The notes under the pieces: generated by a model
What the model was told of the DNA's origin: nothing
Databases searched by the model: none
What the model saw: only the letters and a program-made list of their open reading frames with translations
NCBI RefSeq assembly: GCF_003003235.1
Contig: NZ_PVUE01000001.1
Coordinates: 248,001-312,000 of the forward strand
DNA: 64,000 nt
Direction of reading: 5' to 3'
From: Antricoccus suffuscus
GTDB taxonomy: Bacteria > Actinomycetota > Actinomycetes > Mycobacteriales > Antricoccaceae
Shown here: piece after piece, positions 63,093 to 64,000 of the stretch
How positions within the stretch are numbered: the stretch's first letter is position 1
Layout: every line of letters starts with the position of its first letter
Translations under genes and position numbers: made by a program

Positions 63093-64000
63093 TCATTCGG
63101 CGTTCTCCCCAAGTGGGTGGAAGCACGCGTACCCGAAGTCCTGCCCGCCCGTTTCGTCGCGTCCGGCGGGGTGGTCGCTATGACGACCACTTTGCCGGAC
63201 GTCAGCCGGTACGCCGGTCCACGGCGGCTGGGTCTTACAGATGTCGGTCGCGAAGTCGCACCGGTTGGCGAACACGCACCCCTCCGGGAACTTCCCGGCC
63301 GGCGGCACGCTGCCACGGATCGTCGTCAAATGGCCCTCGGCGTCGACCGCGTCCAGGTCGGAGGCGGCGATCAGCCCCGCCGTGTACGGGTGCTGCGGGT
63401 TGGTGAAGACATCGGCAACCGTGCCGGCCTCGACTATCCGCCCGCCGTACATGACAAGGACTCGCTGGCAGAGCATCGCGACGACGGCGAGGTCGTGCGT
63501 GATGAACAGCAGCGCGGCGTTCTGGCGATCGGCTTCGCTGACGACGAGGTCGAGCACTTGTGCCTGGACGGTCACGTCGAGCGCCGTGGTGGGCTCGTCG
63601 CAGATCAGCAGGTCGGGTTCGTTGGCCATCGCGATCGCGATCACGGCGCGTTGCCGCTGACCGCCGGACAACTGGTGAGGGTATGAACGCGCGGCGCGTT
63701 CCGGGTCGGGCAAACCCACCCGCTCGAGGAGGCGCACCGCTTCGCCGTACGCCGCCTTCTTGTTCGGCTGCGTATCGTGCAGCAGCATGGTTTCGGCGAT
63801 CTGCTTGCCGACCCGCATCGTCGGGTTAAGCGCGGTCATCGGTTCCTGGAAGACCATCGCGAGGTCCCGGCCGCGACGGCCGGCAAGAGCGGACTCCTTG
63901 GCGCCGATCACTTCGCCGTCCAGCACGCTGATCGAGCCGCTGGCGGTGAGGCCGGGAGAGAGCAGGCCCATGATCGACAGCGCCGTCAGCGACTTGCCGG
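63093..64000 (-). CDS. Dpp/Opp-type ABC transporter ATPase (DppD family), 5' end outside window
   Basis: The gene runs off the right edge just inside Walker A (GKSLTALSIMG); about 302 residues are visible. MVFQEPMTALNP is the Q-loop, LSGGQRQRAVIAIAMA the signature, LLICDEPTTALDV Walker B, and the oligopeptide C-terminal extension GCVFANRCDFATDICKTQPP has the usual cysteines. Between PP and YACFHPL, where relatives have a short link, there are about 20 extra residues (from DVRQSGRHSDHPAG) encoded by palindromic element copy 2. The rest of the protein looks intact. Confidence 0.92.
   Translation of the reverse strand, partial: GKSLTALSIMGLLSPGLTASGSISVLDGEVIGAKESALAGRRGRDLAMVFQEPMTALNPTMRVGKQIAETMLLHDTQPNKKAAYGEAVRLLERVGLPDPERAARSYPHQLSGGQRQRAVIAIAMANEPDLLICDEPTTALDVTVQAQVLDLVVSEADRQNAALLFITHDLAVVAMLCQRVLVMYGGRIVEAGTVADVFTNPQHPYTAGLIAASDLDAVDAEGHLTTIRGSVPPAGKFPEGCVFANRCDFATDICKTQPPWTGVPADVRQSGRHSDHPAGRDETGGQDFGYACFHPLGENAE
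63161..63200. repeat. 40-bp palindromic element, copy 2 (inside DppD gene)
   Basis: It has the same 40 bp as copy 1 except that AAA in the left arm is GGG (63168-63170). It begins GTCCGGCGGGGTGGTCG and ends with the intact right arm CGACCACTTTGCCGGAC. It lies in the coding region for the C-terminal extension, in frame, 125 bp from copy 1 in the same orientation. Confidence 0.9.

Overview
The window is a high-GC, densely packed bacterial segment that looks actinobacterial. The evidence is a DUF222/HNH (13E12-type) endonuclease, a DUF1707 membrane protein, an FdxA-type ferredoxin, a TipA-like MerR regulator, many CaiB/BaiF CoA-transferases, MaoC hydratases and acyl-CoA dehydrogenases, and frequent GTG/TTG starts with 4-nt overlaps. 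I cannot name the species. No rRNA, tRNA, CRISPR array, complete insertion sequence or prophage is visible. About two thirds of the genes belong to import and CoA-dependent breakdown of organic acids, peptides or acyl compounds.

Left part (1-21640). A cut-off solute-binding protein leads a CoA-transferase / two-part MaoC hydratase / acyl-CoA dehydrogenase / AtuA-like operon with its own IclR regulator (to 6844). A Dpp/Opp-type ABC transporter lacking a binding protein (7322-11166) is followed by an IlvD-type dehydratase and an alpha/beta hydrolase. A leftward operon (19573-13861) encodes MaoC, acyl-CoA dehydrogenase, MaoC, CitE-type lyase, class III CoA-transferase and MmgE/PrpD, which suits degradation of a branched dicarboxylic acid such as itaconate or citramalate (inference). 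A second binding protein is divergent from it, and two near-identical 26-bp operators lie between them.

Middle part (21641-44857). An HNH endonuclease with an internal 21-bp tandem repeat is followed by a VOC protein and a TetR regulator. A cobalamin riboswitch then precedes a BtuFCD-like importer and a luciferase-like flavoenzyme. Next come a D-aminoacylase-type amidohydrolase, an acyl-CoA dehydrogenase behind tandem palindromic operators, a TipA-like regulator, DUF1707, acyl-CoA ligase plus FdhD, an AhpD-ferredoxin pair divergent from a SufR-like regulator, nitroreductase, OsmC, a hot-dog protein, and an ABC exporter with its two-component system.

Right part (45053-64000). Two SDRs, a DUF559 endonuclease gene bracketed by 49-bp palindromic direct repeats, and a GntR-controlled aldehyde dehydrogenase / beta-hydroxyacid dehydrogenase / flavoprotein operon lie divergent from a two-subunit CoA-transferase. 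Two decayed genes (FAD monooxygenase and MFS transporter) abut head to head at an apparent deletion scar. After enoyl-CoA hydratase, an acyl-CoA ligase and a methyltransferase comes a leftward operon of peptide-type ABC ATPases, M20 deacylase and aldehyde dehydrogenase. It contains two copies of a 40-bp palindrome, one of them inside a coding sequence.

The most unusual structures are the palindrome-flanked endonuclease cassette (46640-47599), the palindrome inserted in frame in an ABC ATPase gene (63036-63200), the matched operator pair at 19735-19924, and the cobalamin-riboswitch operon that ends in a luciferase-like oxidoreductase.
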